Source of the DNA: Sesamum alatum
Lineage: Eukaryota; Streptophyta; Magnoliopsida; Lamiales; Pedaliaceae
Length of the DNA stretch: 64,000 bases
NCBI GenBank assembly: GCA_034509735.1
Contig: JACGWO010000003.1
Coordinates: forward strand, 36,664,466-36,728,465
Direction of reading: 5' to 3'
Numbering within the stretch: position 1 is the first letter of the stretch; each line of letters opens with the position of its first letter. Position numbers and translations under genes: made by a program. Positions 1 to 13,255 of the stretch are shown here, in pieces. The notes below the pieces were generated by a model. It ran no database searches, was not told the origin of the DNA, and saw nothing but the letters and a program-made list of their open reading frames with translations.

Positions 1-1903
1 TCCTAAACTATAATTTCAAAATTATTTGCAATTTATGATTTCCAAGACTTGTTCCGGCCCAACACAAGAAGAATCATTTAAACTTTCATCTCCAAAAATA
101 AATAAATAAGTACAACATAAATGCAATTGGGAAGCAAAAATGTGCTTCTAATTTCAACGGGTAAACGTCAGCTGAAGTGTCGTTTCTAATTCATTCCCGA
201 ACAATCATTAATAAAGTAATAATTATTTAATTGCCAAAAAATTCTGGGAAACTCTCACAAACCCGACTTTAATTCTTTTTGTTTACTTCAGATAAATATC
301 TATTAAAATTAACCAATACATCAATTCAAAAAATATATTCATATTACTATAAATTTTCATTAAATATTACAACAAATACATATTGAGTGAGACAAATACA
401 TTCTCATTTAATGAAATTCGAACACATGACTTCAAATTTATTTATGTACGCTAGCCTTTAATTAATAACTCATCAAATTTTCTATTGAAATTTGATGGCA
501 GATTTCAAGAATTACAAACATTTATGTGAGGAAAAAGGAAATATTATATATATGTATATTATAAATAAATAGAGAAGGGGTACGTTATTCCCGGGTTTCC
601 GTACGGAGAGTTGAATGGGGACCGTACTTTTGTGAGACTGAAGTCCACTTATCATAAATTGGAGTTTGACAATAACCTCACTAAAATATATCTTTTCTAA
701 CTTATTACGCAATCTTCCTTTAATTCCCCCACCTTTCGTATCACCTACGACTCCACTTTCTATAACTTATACCAACAATACTTACATGTACATACATATA
801 TCTCTCCCTAAAATTCACCATATTATACCCAAAAAAAAAATACAAAATTGAATATATGTATTGATACTAATTAGAGTTACATTTGGATTGATGCATTTAT
901 ATGTGAGGAAAGAATTTAAAAAAATGATCTCAAATGGCTGCTTAATAAAAAAAATTGAAATCTATCATTATCACTAAAAGAAAAAATACTTTTGATCATG
1001 GTTAATTAAACAATTAAAAGTGAAAAAGTACAAAAAAGACTGCACTATTAACCTTTGTTTCTGCAAATGATCTCTTAGTCATAGTTAAAACCATATATAG
1101 CAAATGTTTTGGGTATAGTTAAAATCATGAAAAATATTTATTAGCTATGGTAAAAAAAAAATTCTTTTTTATCAATTTTGTTGGACCGTTGTGGATAGTA
1201 TTAACTTATCATGGTTTCTTAGCCTTGATCGTTACAATATAAGGAATAATTTATTTTTCCTGTAGATTTGGAGAAATTTGAAATCTTTTAAATTTAAAAT
1301 TATTCATATAAATCTAAAGAATTTATTATCACGAACTGAAATATATAACCCATCAATCGAAATATAGCCTAAAATCTAGTATCCTCATAATTTGCTAAAA
1401 ACATCAAGAAAATAGTATAATATGCTCATTTTATAAATATATATATAAGTGTAATAAAGATGGCACTAGAGTAATATGGGGTGTGTGAAATTGAAAAATG
1501 ATTTTCAAGTGCATGGTGGAAACCAGAGCACTTTTTCTCAGACTTTTCACACCGTCCACTCTCAGCACCAGTAGGTGTTGTGTGTGTTTGGGTGGGGGTT
1601 TGGTGGGGTATATATGGGAATGAAAAACACACTAATTTATCTGCTTTTAAATTAATTAAATTACTCAAATTCAAGCTGTACCCCATCCCAAATTAATTTA
1701 ATAGAAATTGGGAAGATCCCCAGTGAAAAGTCGACTCACGCACCTTCGCTAGAACAACCTTTTTCCCAGTTTGATGATTGTGAAGGGACAACTTTTGTCA
1801 TCAGACCAAAGATCAAACAAAAAAGACATCTGCGCATGTAAATATCATTAAACTAATTCTTTTTCCTATCAATTTTGCCCCCCAACCCCACTTTTCACAC
1901 CTG
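1..1903. other. AT-rich intergenic region upstream of ALMT
   Basis: No coding region is supported here. About positions 290-490 resemble, in reverse orientation, a decayed tRNA-derived SINE. The stretch near 430 (aaattcgaacacatgactt) recurs in similar form near 7370 and 30890. The last few hundred bases hold the ALMT promoter. Confidence 0.6.
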
Positions 1904-1910
1904 TATAAAT
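1904..1910 (+). promoter_or_regulatory. Probable TATA box of the ALMT gene
   Basis: TATAAAT in a C-rich context lies 92 bases before the ATG at 2002. It is the only good TATA match close upstream. The leader would then be roughly 60 nt, usual for a plant gene. No transcript evidence is available. Confidence 0.5.
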
Positions 1911-2001
1911 CCCCCGTCGACGCTCAGAACACTAACCCACCCATAGCTACCTCTCTCTCCTAGGTTGCCCATTCCAACGTTAATATATTCTGTCCGTGGA
2001 C

Positions 2002-4314
2002 ATGGAGATGATCAACTCAGGAAACCAAGAGAAGACGACGACAGGCCCTGGAATTGGATTGTGGGGTTTCGTCAAATCCCTGCCTGGAAAGTTGAAGAGT
2101 TGTGCGGTGGAAACTGTCAAGAAAACTAAGAAAATTGGAGAGGATGATCCCAGGAGAATCGTGCACTCCATGAAAGTTGGATTGGCTCTTACATTAGTGT
2201 CTTTGTTCTACTACTTCAGGCCCTTGTACGATGGATTCGGACAGGCAGGAATGTGGGCTGTTTTAACTGTTGTCGTCGTCTTTGAATTCACAGTTGGTCA
2301 GTAATATTTATATTTAACTTAAATCATCAATTCGAATTTCTTCATTTATTTATTTATTTATTTATTTTTACTTACTTTTCTCATTAAAATTTAGGTGGAA
2401 CCCTATCGAAAAGCATAAACAGAGGCTGTGCGACGTTGCTGGCGGGTGCGTTAGGTGTCGGAGCCGAGTACTTGGCAAGTCTCTGTGGAGACAAAGGAGA
2501 GCCTGTTGTTCTTGGCCTCATGGTCTTTTTTCTAGGTAACTTTTTTTTTTTTTTAAACAAAAAATAAAGAAGAAGATAATTAATGAAATCTGAGTGAAAA
2601 ATACATTTAAAGAAAATCTTATAATTATATAAATGAGATTACAGATTTTGACAAGATTCATTAATTTGGGATTATGAATAATTAAAAGTGCTGTTTTGTG
2701 AAATGCAGCGGCGGCGGCTACGTTTACGCGATTTTTCCCGAATGTGAAGAGGAAGTACGATTATGGAGTGCTGATATTCATACTGACATTCAGCCTGGTG
2801 GCTGTATCGGGTTTTCGGGTCACCCAAATCCTGCAACTCGCTCATCAAAGGCTTTCCACTATTCTTATAGGCGGGGCGACCTGTATGATCATATCCATAT
2901 TCGTTTGCCCGGTTTGGGCGGGTCAAGATTTGCATAATTTAGTTGCTGCAAATATAGACAAGCTTGCTTCCTTCTTGGAAGGTACGTATATACATAGATG
3001 CATACATGCATGTAATAACAAAATTAAAATAAATTTACGCGAAAGTAAGACAAATACCCACACGTTCCATGAGACTCGAACCCACAACTGAGTAAGGAAA
3101 TTTGAGTTTTACAGGTTTTGGCGGTGAATTCTTTGGTGTTTCAACTGTGGATGAGAGTGGTGCAGTTTCCTCCAAGAATGAGGGCAAGTCGTTTCTAGAA
3201 GCCTATAAAAGTGTGCTCAATTCGAAAGTGACCGAGGAATCTTTGGTGAGTTTGGACACTCGTGATATTGAGTTTTTTGTACTTACATAACATATATATT
3301 TCGGTGTCTAATTAATGTTGTCTTGACGTTTCAGGCAAATTTTGCATGGTGGGAACCTGGTCATGGTCGTTTTAGGTTCCATCATCCCTGGAAACAGTAC
3401 TTGAAGGTCGGGGCTATGGTGAGGGAATGTGCATGTCTCATCGAAACACTTAATCGATACATAAACTCAAAACCTCAGGTAAGCATACATAACTATAAAA
3501 AAAATAATATTTAATAATATATAATTAATTATCATGATTAATAATAACTAATCATAAAAAATAATCATTAATCACAACTACACAACATTTATTGGCTGTA
3601 GTTTTTGCATGCTGTTAAAATTAATATTTAACATGGCTGAGAGCCATAACAAATATTGTTTTTATCATGGTGGATAAATTAATTTTTTACCGATTTTATT
3701 TAATTATAGTCAATAATAGTCCCTAATATCCATTTTGACATAATCGAATTATTTTAACTGAATATATATGTTATTAATTAACTGAATTTCATTTACAGGC
3801 AGCATCGGAATTCCAAACAAAAATCCAACAAGCATGCATAAAAATGAGCACGGAATCAAGCAAGGTGTTGAGAGAACTGGCGTCCGCAATAAAGAGCATG
3901 ACGTTTCCGTCGTCAGGCGTTGAAACACACACGCAAAACTACAAAGCCGCCGCCGCCGACCTCAAGACCATACTCGAAGCCTCCCCACTGCCCACGGAAG
4001 CACATCTGCAAGAAATCATGCCCGCACTCGTGGTCGCATCCGTCCTTCTCGACATCATTAAGTGCATCGACAAGATCTCCCTGTCGGTTCATGAACTTTC
4101 ACGAATGGCACGTTTCAAGAAACCCAAGTCAACTGCTACAGTAGTCCTCGAGAAACAACAGCAGCAGCTGCTTCACCGTGGAATTGTGAAGCCCATCGAT
4201 GATATCGCCGACGACGATAATCATGTCGTGATCGAGGTTCATGGGACGTCGCAGGACTCGCCGGAGATCAAGAATGTTCAGCCGCCCGACGGTGGAGTCG
4301 GGGAGAAGAAGTGA
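2002..4314 (+). CDS. ALMT: Aluminium-activated malate transporter-like anion channel (ALMT family)
   Basis: The family consists of plant anion channels that release malate and other anions across the plasma membrane or tonoplast, in aluminium tolerance, guard-cell or root signalling. Six exons can be read: 2002-2296, 2395-2535, 2709-2981, 3115-3245, 3335-3478 and 3799-4314. All introns are GT-AG, and the total of 1500 nt encodes 499 aa, a usual family length. The N-terminal half (about residues 50-220) holds five to six hydrophobic segments and the block [40 protein letters not shown] and [12 protein letters not shown] follow. The WEP motif of the family is at residues 286-288 (WWEPGHGRF). 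The rest is a hydrophilic cytosolic tail with a Gln run. The start is the ATG at 2002; the upstream in-frame GTG at 1996 is unlikely to be used. It looks closest to the ALMT1/2/7/8/10 clade. The transported anion and the membrane cannot be read from sequence. Confidence 0.93.
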
Positions 4315-4819
4315 TTATCAGATGTATATTATTAATGTCTTAATATTAATTATTAGGGATAATTAATAATGATCACCGTACTTATATCTAAGACTATGTA
4401 CGTACGTATATGTTGTGATAATATGGGTCGATGACGAGTTCGTGACGGTGATATGTAATAGATCGACATAATTATAGTGTTAGAACTTAGAAGAGATGTA
4501 ATAGTGCTATATTAATAATATACATATATATATATATATGTATAAATGATATGTAGTCTAGAAGAGTGGAGGCATGAGGATGGGAAGTGGTGAGATTATG
4601 TAAGCTTGAAGCTTTCGGCGACCTTTCTTGTCAATGTTATGATCGAGTTTGTTTCTTTTGCTACGATAGTGCATTCCGCTCTATATTTATTAATTTATTT
4701 TATATTATCTTATAAATTAATAAGATATAATATCTCGGATATAGAAAATATGTTTTTAAATATACAAACAATGTAGATTTATATGTGAAGTGCAATTTAA
4801 GATGCAATATGTTAAGGTG
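4315..4819. other. ALMT 3' flank
   Basis: AT-rich 3' untranslated and downstream sequence with a TA-repeat near 4520-4545. No ORF of note. The polyadenylation site cannot be fixed. Confidence 0.5.
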
Positions 4820-5314
4820 GGTGGCAATCGTCGTCCTGTAAATAATGTATTAAATATTTTAATTCTATAACTTATAATTTTATGACAATTTTAGTCCTTC
4901 TGCAACTAGAAATCCGATGAAGCAATTTTGAATTTTAGGGAAATAGGTTGTTTTTTTCCAATTGGATGCCGATTTTGGACGCGGCATTGGGTCTAGACAT
5001 TTTGGAAGAAAATTTTGGACGTTTTGCATATAGTCATTGGGTTTTTTGTTAATTCTATTGTGTGACAGGAAGTGCAAAAAGGGGTGTTAATTGTCCTCCA
5101 AAATGTTTACACCTAATGTCACGTAAGCTGCTATGTTCATAAAATGGTATCTAATTGGCCAAAAAAAGAACAAAAAAACAATTTCCGTAAAATCTCTAAT
5201 TGCCCTGGCTGATTTCTGATTAATTTTTATTAGTAGGATTAAAATTATCACAAAATTATAAATTGACGGACTAAAAATTGACAATGAGTTACTTACAGGA
5301 CGATGATTGCCACC
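4820..5314. repeat. MITE-like element with terminal inverted repeats
   Basis: The left end ggtggcaatcgtcgtcctgt is the imperfect reverse complement of the right end around 5293-5314 (acaggacgatgattgccacc). The interior is AT-rich and non-coding. I could not find a clear target-site duplication, so the superfamily is unassigned and the exact ends may be off by a few bases. Confidence 0.6.
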
Positions 5315-5590
5315 TAAAATTACAATTTTGCCTATTAATTTATTTACTAAAACGGATTTTCAACTAACATGTAATGATTATATACATAAATATATATATT
5401 ATGCACCTAGCTAAGTATGTGTTGCAATATTAAACGCAATTCCGTCTCCATCTTTGCAATTAAGCAACCTCATAATGTTCATATGTGCAATTAAGTCTCT
5501 CAAATGCATGCCAACAAAAATTGAGTGCGACCTAAATTTTCTATCTCACTTTTGTGTCAAGTATAGGTGTCATATTAATGAGTGATTAAT

Positions 5591-5646
5591 ACTTATTCTT
5601 TTTAGCAAGAAAAAAAAAACTTATTCTTTTTAGCAAGAAAAAAAAA
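5591..5646. repeat. 28-bp tandem duplication
   Basis: Two adjacent identical copies of a unit that begins acttattctttttagcaag and ends in an A run. The copies are 5591-5618 and 5619-5646. It looks like recent slippage or a local duplication. Confidence 0.85.
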
Positions 5647-6621
5647 ACCTTTTCTTTTAAAAATTAAAAAATATAATTAAATTATATTATAATTTAATAT
5701 AAAGTGGTTTTGGTCCATTTACATGTTAGTCGGATTATGCTGCCGAATTTAGTTTTCGGATAGTAGCTATGATATAAATTAAATAAACACTTAATTAGTT
5801 GGAAACTTATATAGTTTAACCGAATATAGAAATTGCTACGTTGGTTGTCCTTTCACTAACTTTTAATTACCCAAAAGAATAATCCAAAATAAATAAAGTC
5901 TGTTTCACCTAATTATATTTTCAAGAATATTACACCAATAACTAGTGGGGGGACAAATGGATATAAGCCCAAAATCGGGAAGCATAATCAATGATGTTTT
6001 AGCCTAAAAGTTAAGTCTGAGGTCCTATGAATAAGTTCGAGATCATATGTTTGAGTTGCATCAAATGTGTTGATATTTATTTGATTTAATGTGATTTATA
6101 ATGTTAAATTTATTGTAATTTGAGTTTATGGATTGATTTGTACTTTCTCAACTTTTTGAGATTGATATAATTATATAATCACTGTTTCTATAAAAATAAA
6201 ATAAAATAAAATTGGGAAGCATTTAAGTTTCGGCCTTTTCTTTCAGATTTTTTATCTGAATTTACCCAAATTATCAAAAAAAAAAAAAAAAACAATGGTT
6301 AATTTCATTCAAATACAAATTTTTTAACTGAATAGATCATCTGCTCACCACTAATTAATTGTATAGTTATTAATTGTATATAGCTTTGGAGAAAGTCTGA
6401 AATTGATGGGGAGGTTAACAAATTAAATTATTTGCTCAGTACCACTAATTCTACCTTTTCAGAACGTAGTCTGAAATTGGTTTAATTGCAAAATTAGTCC
6501 CATATTATAGGTTTTTCTATAATTTTAGTGTCATGTTTTTGGAAATAGCTAAATTTAGTCCCACACCTTAATATTCTTTGGTAAAACTAGTCCAATTGGA
6601 AAAAAAAAATGTGACAAAAAG

Positions 6622-6642
6622 GCCACGTGCTTAGCACGTGGC
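6622..6642. repeat. Perfect inverted repeat made of two G-box cores
   Basis: Arms gccacgtgc and gcacgtggc (9 bp each) flank the three bases tta, so two CACGTG cores stand 12 bases apart. It lies inside MITE-like DNA with no gene near, so a regulatory role is doubtful. Confidence 0.7.
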
Positions 6643-7329
6643 AGTTTTAGGTTAAGGGGGGAATTTAGTTAAAAAATACCATTTACCAAATCCATTTACA
6701 AACTCGGTCCAAATTGAGGAGAGAGAAAATCACTTTCTATCTTCCTAAAACAAAATCTTAATTCCCTTTCACGATTGAAATGAATCCAAAGGCGACTGGA
6801 GAGGAACATTGATCGGCATGGCAACAAGAGTGAAGGCGAGATTGTCTAGCGAGGGAAAATGATTCGCTCCATGAGTTAATCGAATGCCCTACTCTAAATT
6901 ATGGATATAAAATAATTTGTTTGTTTTTTTTTATTTTTTGTGTATTTTTCTAAAAATACTGAAGAAAAGCATAAGGGACAAAACTTTAGCTTGCGTATTT
7001 TTTTTGTGTTGTCCCAAAAGCATAAGTGACAACACAAAAAAAATCGACAAAGCAAGCAACAAAAACACATATATCAAAACATGGAAACATTGACTCTTCA
7101 AAAACATAAAAAAGAATAAGCTAGCTTTTCTTCGGTAATCATCAGCAAAATACACAAGAAAACACACACACACACAAAAAAAAAAAAAAAACGATTGCAT
7201 GCATATTGTGGAGTTTTTTTAAGCAATAATTATACGATATTATATATTTTAATAAATTGAGCAACTAAGCAATACATCAATTCAATTAATATATTAATAC
7301 AACTAAACGTTATGAGAAAAATCATAATA

Positions 7330-7440
7330 AAATCACATAAAATGAAATAAACACTCACGCATTCGATGAAACTCAAACTCATGACCTCAAACTTATTTAT
7401 GCATGGATTTACATCCTAACCGAAATAATTGGTGCATGTA
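7330..7440 (-). repeat. Decayed tRNA-derived SINE relic
   Basis: The segment with 'cgatgaaactcaaactcatgacc', followed by 'caaacttatttatg', resembles the reverse complement of a plant SINE head with a degraded B box. Related wording occurs at 410-460 and 30880-30940. No target-site duplication was identified, so the ends are approximate. Confidence 0.35.
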
Positions 7441-8768
7441 TATTATGGACTAAGCCTACAAATTATGCAATTATAATGGATTATTTGCATCCACTTCTCT
7501 GAGATTTTTGTACCTTAATTAGCAAGTAAGGTATCTATTAATTATTAAAAACAAGCAAACATATCCTCAAGTAATTATGAATATTAATTTGGTATTAATT
7601 CATCACCTTTTTCTGCATTTTTTACATAATTATTGACTTTTAATTAGATTATATGGATTAATGCCTATTTCCCTCAAGAATTATTTCCCATTTTATTTAT
7701 TTTTATATTATTTTTTTTTATTCTTATACAAAGACAACAAAAGAAGTAAAGGGAATAGTATAAGTATTGCATCATTAAAAATTAAAAAAAAAATCTCAAC
7801 CCACCTCTTCTAAAAAACTTATTTAAATTAAACATTAAAAACAACTATATCCACTAACTCGCACAATAAAATCTCTAAATTAATTAACTTACTAAAGTCA
7901 TAGAGACTACCCTTCGTGCCTAGAAAATGAGAGTGTTTGTAAAAATTATACTTTTCAAAAAGTGACAATTTAAAAACAAAAAAGTTGAAATTTAAAATTA
8001 AAGCAATAGCGGAAAGTACATTTGCTAAATAGTGAGAAGTAGAAAACCTAAAATACAAGTGCCTAATAAAAATGTTGGGAAAAAAAATAGAGATTGTACG
8101 TATATAAATAAACTTCGAATTATTTACACAAAACATAGAACGCAAATCGAAGTACGTTTTTCTTACAGAAAAATTGTATTTTACATCCCACAAATTTATT
8201 CTTTAGCAATTTTGGTCCCTGGACTCACAACATTATATTCCATAACTTCAAAAAAAAAATTACAATTTTAGTCCAAAGCCGTAATTAGTTTTATTAAATT
8301 TCTGATGAAAACATCCGTAACAAAGCTCATGCTTAAGACTAACAATACAAAATTTTTAAAGTATAGGATGCAGTTAAAAAATAATGAGGCCAAAATTACT
8401 ATAAAAGTTAACTTATGTGACATAAAATGCGATTTTTCCTGCTTCCTATATGCTCCCAACTTTTGCTTTTTTTTTTTTTTTCTAAAATTCACTTAATTAT
8501 GTAAATGTATTGTAATATATTTCATTATTTTTAGTTATTTTAATGTATTGATCAAATCTCAAATTATTGGGCAAATTTACACTTTTAATCTATTGGATGT
8601 GAGGTTCAGCACTTTCAGTCCTTTGATTTACGGAATTTTCAAAATAGCCCCCTAATTGGAAAAATTTGACGCATTTAGTCTTTTGCTTTACAAGATTTTC
8701 AAAATCGTCCCCAAATTGGAAAAATTCAACACATTTAGTTTCATGTACTCCAAGTTTCTGTCAAAAAA

Positions 8769-8863
8769 ATAGATGACAAGGACACATACAATGTGCATAT
8801 TCATTAGCCTGACTGTTTTCACAACTGATGGGCACGCGTAATGCACGTGTCCTTGTCATCTAT
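8769..8863. repeat. Inverted repeat (17-bp perfect arms)
   Basis: atagatgacaaggacac at 8769-8785 pairs perfectly with gtgtccttgtcatctat at 8847-8863. It sits within repeated 'ttcaaaatagccccctaattgg' type DNA (8570-8960) and is probably the core of a palindromic MITE. Confidence 0.7.
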
Positions 8864-9873
8864 TTTGTTACTGAAACTTATACATAAAAATTAAATGTAT
8901 AGAGTTTTTTCAATTTTACGAGCATTTTAAAAATTTCATAAATTAAATATTTAATTAAAGCATCTAGAATATATGTGTACATAAATGGAGTGAAGAGGCG
9001 GTTTCACTTGGCACACAGAAAGTAAGGTATGGTGGAGAGGGCAAAGAAACCAGATTCATCAGTTAGAGTATGTACGTCGTACGTGAATGGATGGAACTAG
9101 AAAAAAAAAAAAGTTGAATTAATGATTATTTATAGTACTTAAGTTCTGGTAAACCTAATTAAGTAATTATGTTTATGCAGAGGTGGCCACTGTACATCGC
9201 ACAAATGCGTCGTGTAAGAATGAGATTGTGCGATGTAATTAAGTTTTATTTAGATCAATCAATATATATTAGTAATTAGTTGGTAGTACTCTAGTGCTAA
9301 TTGTGCACCCACATGATTTTACTTGGCAACTAGTAATAGGTTAGACTTAGAGCGTAGGTAGGCACTCATGAGCCCGACCCCAAAATCGGAATTTTTATTT
9401 CACTAATTAATTAGGTACCTAATATGTAAATTTTGAAGTATGAATTAATGACTAAGTGTGATTCTATGTTATTATAATTAGTAAAATATTGTTCCTAAAT
9501 CAGCAATATTAGTATTGGATAAAAGTAATCGTTGTGAATGATTGAACTAGCTATTGTTAATATTTTATACGGAATGTTGAATTAGGTATAAAAATAAAAA
9601 TTTTATTTTCGTCTAAATCCTAACAAAATGGGTACAATGATAAGGAAAATTTTGAACGGTGGTGCAAGTATAATTTAAAAGTTCTTTTTTTTTTTTTTTT
9701 AGGAAAAGTGTACCTTTTATATTTTTAGAGGGAATTTAAGTATATTAACCTTTAAATTAATTAAGTGTAATTGAAAAATAGGATGTATACCAATCATGCG
9801 TTAGTGTGCACCAAAGTGACTTTGATAAGTTGTTGCTTTGAGTTTCATGAAAGTTGGGATTTATTAAAAATAA

Positions 9874-10162
9874 CTAGCAATTGTGGCACGTAATTCCTGT
9901 GTGCATATAATAAATATTATTTTGTATTTTAGAATATATTATTATAAATAAGAGTAAAATATATTAACCAATGCATAATATTAAAAAAAGAAAGAAAGAA
10001 AAAAAAGAAAAGAAACTAATGTATCAGTTAATATAAAATTTGGAAGTTGAATAAGTTAGTTATTTTAGCGGTTGAAGGATATTTTTGGCTTCACAAAAAA
10101 ATAGTAGTGTCATTAACCACCGTTTGAGTGTGGAGGGCCTTTCATTTTTATATTAGTATAGA
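9874..10162 (-). mobile_element. Small non-autonomous Helitron, complete (289 bp)
   Basis: Read on the minus strand it starts TCTATACTAATATA and ends CTAG. Just before the 3' end is a hairpin, GCACA...CGTGC. It sits exactly between A and T, the Helitron target. There is no Rep/helicase coding. It belongs to the same family as 13256-13541, 33223-35721 and 51902-52141. Confidence 0.85.
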
Positions 10163-10799
10163 TATAAAATAATTTGTAAAAGGAATTGGAGAAGGAAATA
10201 TTAAAGGTCTATTAAGATTAATGTTTATAGATCCTATTTTACATTATGTATCAATATTGAGAAAATTATTTTTTTCGTTCGGTAAGTTTACCCAATATCA
10301 GATTTAGTCCTGTAACTGTGTTCTTTATTTATTTAGTCCAGTAAGTTATAAAATTGATGAAATTTAGTCCGATTTAGGATTTTTAATAAATTTTTCGATA
10401 TGTATCACCGGATTTTGCCACGTGTGCACTGGAATTTTCAACCGGGCGAGGAATTGATGATGTGGTGGTGATGTGGCACACACATGAGTGATTAAATTTT
10501 TTTTGTTATTCATGAGATTCGAACTTGGGTATCCCTCAAAACCACAAATGTTTTTTTTGCCACTTGAGCCACAACCAATATATATATATATATATATATA
10601 TATTATTTGCTCAACCATCTTAATTTTGCCCCGGGCAAGATTAATGTAATCTCCAATACGGGATGAGTACACATGTAGTGAGAAAAAAAAAAAAAAACAG
10701 AAAAAAACAAAGAGAGAATTACACCACCCTAGTGAAAATTTAGTGAAAATGGTCACATGTAGAACAAAAGAGTACACATGCAGTGAAAATTTTATCTAG

Positions 10800-11217
10800 T
10801 ACTCCTAATTTTTGTTTCTTTCAAATAAATAGATTCATCCATTAGTTATAAATTCATTGAATTTGTTGATATTAGTCAAATAATTGAATGAAAAATTCAA
10901 TTTATTCCCAATTGACTTATTATTAACTTATTACAGATCAAACAAATGTTTTTCTAATCAAATTATCATTATACATATTCACACACTAATGCATGTGAGG
11001 ATGTACATCATCACCCTTATAAGGGTAATTTGATCAGAAAAAAAAAATTGCTTGACCTGCAATAAATTAATAATAAATCAATCGAGGATAAATATGAATT
11101 TTTATTTAATTTTTAGTTAATATCAACAAATTCATTAAATTTTGACTAATGGGTGAATCTATTTGTTAAACGAAAAACAAAATTCAAGGGGACTAGATAT
11201 ATATAATTTTTCAAATT
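10800..11217. repeat. Palindromic MITE with long inverted-repeat arms
   Basis: Left arm about 10800-10935 (gattcatccattagttata, then a ttgttgatattag segment) is complementary to right arm about 11045-11190 (ttagttaatatcaacaaatt and gactaatgggtgaatc). The loop lies near 10985. The same core ('gcttgacctgcaataaatta' type) recurs at 46855-47220 and 36430-36600. Confidence 0.7.
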
Positions 11218-12236
11218 AAAAAGAATTTATGTATAATTAGACCAAATCTCATACCGTGTAAATTTATTCCTAAAATAGCCTTCAAGTGCTCACATCTTAT
11301 TAAACCTCGATGTTCCTAATGTTGACAAAGGCCATGTTAGGTCAATTTTACTATTTGTGTCCGGACATAATTAAAAATTAGTGGTTTGGGATCGCGTGCT
11401 TAAAAAGTTTATACCCTTCCGGATATGCTTGTGGAATATTTCTCTGACTCATTACCAAAATTCCATTTTATTGAAATATATCCACACTCTTGCCAAAACT
11501 CCCACTATATCACATCAACATTATAATATAATATTCAATGAATAACCTAAATTAATGTTTTATTTTTTTAATGTATAGTCTAACAACAAACTTGCAATAC
11601 TACTTAATTTAGTTCATTTTGTCCTCGTTCTTAAACTGCTGTCGTCTTTAAATGAATCGTCATTTCTTGATGTTATTATTCAAGTTGATGATATTATTAT
11701 CTCTTCGTAATACAAAATTTATAGCTTCAGAAACCAAATAAGTTCAAATAAATACGATGTAAAAAAATTTTAAAAAAAGAAAAGATTCAGTGCCGTTGAA
11801 AATATGCACTATCAATTTTTTTTTTCTTTTTTGATTTTGGGCACGTAATTATATGTTTGTGGACTTATTTGTCATATAAAGTCAATAAAGATTTGACCCA
11901 ATTGCTTTACGAAAAAGATTCCACTGGAATTCATTTATTTATTCAGCGGGGTTGATCAGTCAGCTTTCCGATCAACTTGACATTTCTTTTTTTATCTGAA
12001 AAGCAGATTCACTTATTTTGTCACCTATTTTTATATTCCCGTACATTTGTCCTGTCTTTCTTCCACACAAACCTCCGCCACCCAAACTGCTCTCCAGTAA
12101 ACTCTCTCTCGCTCTCTCTGGGGTTTAGGTATTATTTACAATTTAATGCAATTTATTATTTTGATATTTGCTCTGGATAGGAAGTAGCAATCTTTTATGA
12201 GATTAATGATCTCGATCTTGATTTATCACTCATAGT

Positions 12237-12600
12237 GGAATGGTATCTGAGAAGAGAAAACACGTCAGGTTAGCGGGGATGGTCCCCCGGCAAAGACCCT
12301 CTAATGCTTAAGTCAGCTTAACTCCAAGATAGTAAAAGTGCGATCTAAGTAGATTAGTAGATCGAATGTAATCAATAAGTGGTACCATCAATGCGGTGGA
12401 GTTGGAGTATTTGTCGAGCCAAATGTATGTACTTGTTTGGTCCACGTAGCTTCATCTCATGACCTACGCTGTCAGATGATAAACAGTCGATATCTCGGGT
12501 CTTCTAGAGCAGGTCTCACTCCAAGTCGAGGATTCGGGTGGGGTCGCATTACCCCACCCTACTGCATTGTGCGGGATCTTGAAACCCATATGTAATTTTG
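12237..12600 (-). repeat. LTR-retrotransposon-like fragment
   Basis: The phrase cccggcaaagaccctctaatgcttaagtcagctt is, in reverse, the gacttaagcat...ggagggtctttgc block seen in many plant LTRs. The solo LTR at 29459-30233 carries a related block at 30117-30150. I could not find matching ends or a target-site duplication. Confidence 0.4.
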
Positions 12601-13255
12601 GCCATTTTTTAGAACTATTTATGTTTTTTCTAGGAAAATGGGGTACACTCCTATCAATATTATAAATGAACAAATTATGTATTTTTTTTAAAAAAAAAAA
12701 CAATTTATCTTTCTATTTACTTTAAAATAGAGCAATATACTTCTCTATCTAATGGGTAAATTTTTTCATTTTAAAAAACACATGAGATATTTTGCCTTTT
12801 TTCCCCTGCATATAAGGGTGTTCTGCATATACCGAATATTACAGGGAATTGCTTGCATTATTTCTATTGTTTAACATTAAGCGCAGCATATGAAAATATT
12901 ATTGAGCTATATAAATTTGTTATATATTATAGAATAATAAGAATTAATAAAGTTATCGAATAAACACAAATGACATAAATTGCGCACTACTGATCATTAG
13001 TATTTGTTACAAAAATTAGAATAATATTAAATCAAATATTACTGCCAAATTTAAAGCTATATAAAATTGGTACATTAGCAATAAGAATAATATCTCTGTA
13101 TATACTATTATATAGATTATAATAGTGTTCATTAGCATTAAAGTTAACTATTGTATTATAAGTGATATAATTCAATACTATCAAATATATATTATCGACG
13201 TAGATATATATATTTAGAAATTAATAGGTATCAACAAATATTGATGATATGGATA

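Larger units (their letters stand above)
5315..9872. other. Gene-free region with repeat relics
   Basis: No gene is supported. It holds a 28-bp tandem duplication (5591-5646), SINE-like relics near 5985-6200 and 7330-7440, and several stretches of the 'tttagtcc' type seen in plant MITEs (6480-6600, 8180-8280, 8570-8760). There are also two marked inverted repeats (6622-6642 and 8769-8863), listed separately. Confidence 0.5.
10163..13255. other. Gene-free region with repeats
   Basis: No gene is supported. It holds a TA microsatellite near 10577-10605, a long inverted-repeat MITE (10800-11217) and an LTR-like fragment (about 12237-12600). The stretch 12040-12130 (CT-rich, ending ctctctggggtttaggt) looks like a plant 5' leader but no coding exon follows. 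Confidence 0.5.

Noticed and set aside
1996..2001. GTG at 1996 as ALMT start
   Set aside because: A plant nuclear gene would use the ATG at 2002, which is in the same frame and fits the family N-terminus.
7828..8193. Minus-strand frame of 121 codons
   Set aside because: AT-rich Phe/Ile/Asn-rich sequence in a repeat region without a domain or start context; probably accidental.
10364..10777. Minus-strand frame of 137 codons
   Set aside because: It runs across a TA microsatellite and poly-A tract (giving IYIYIY and FFFF runs) and has no domain.
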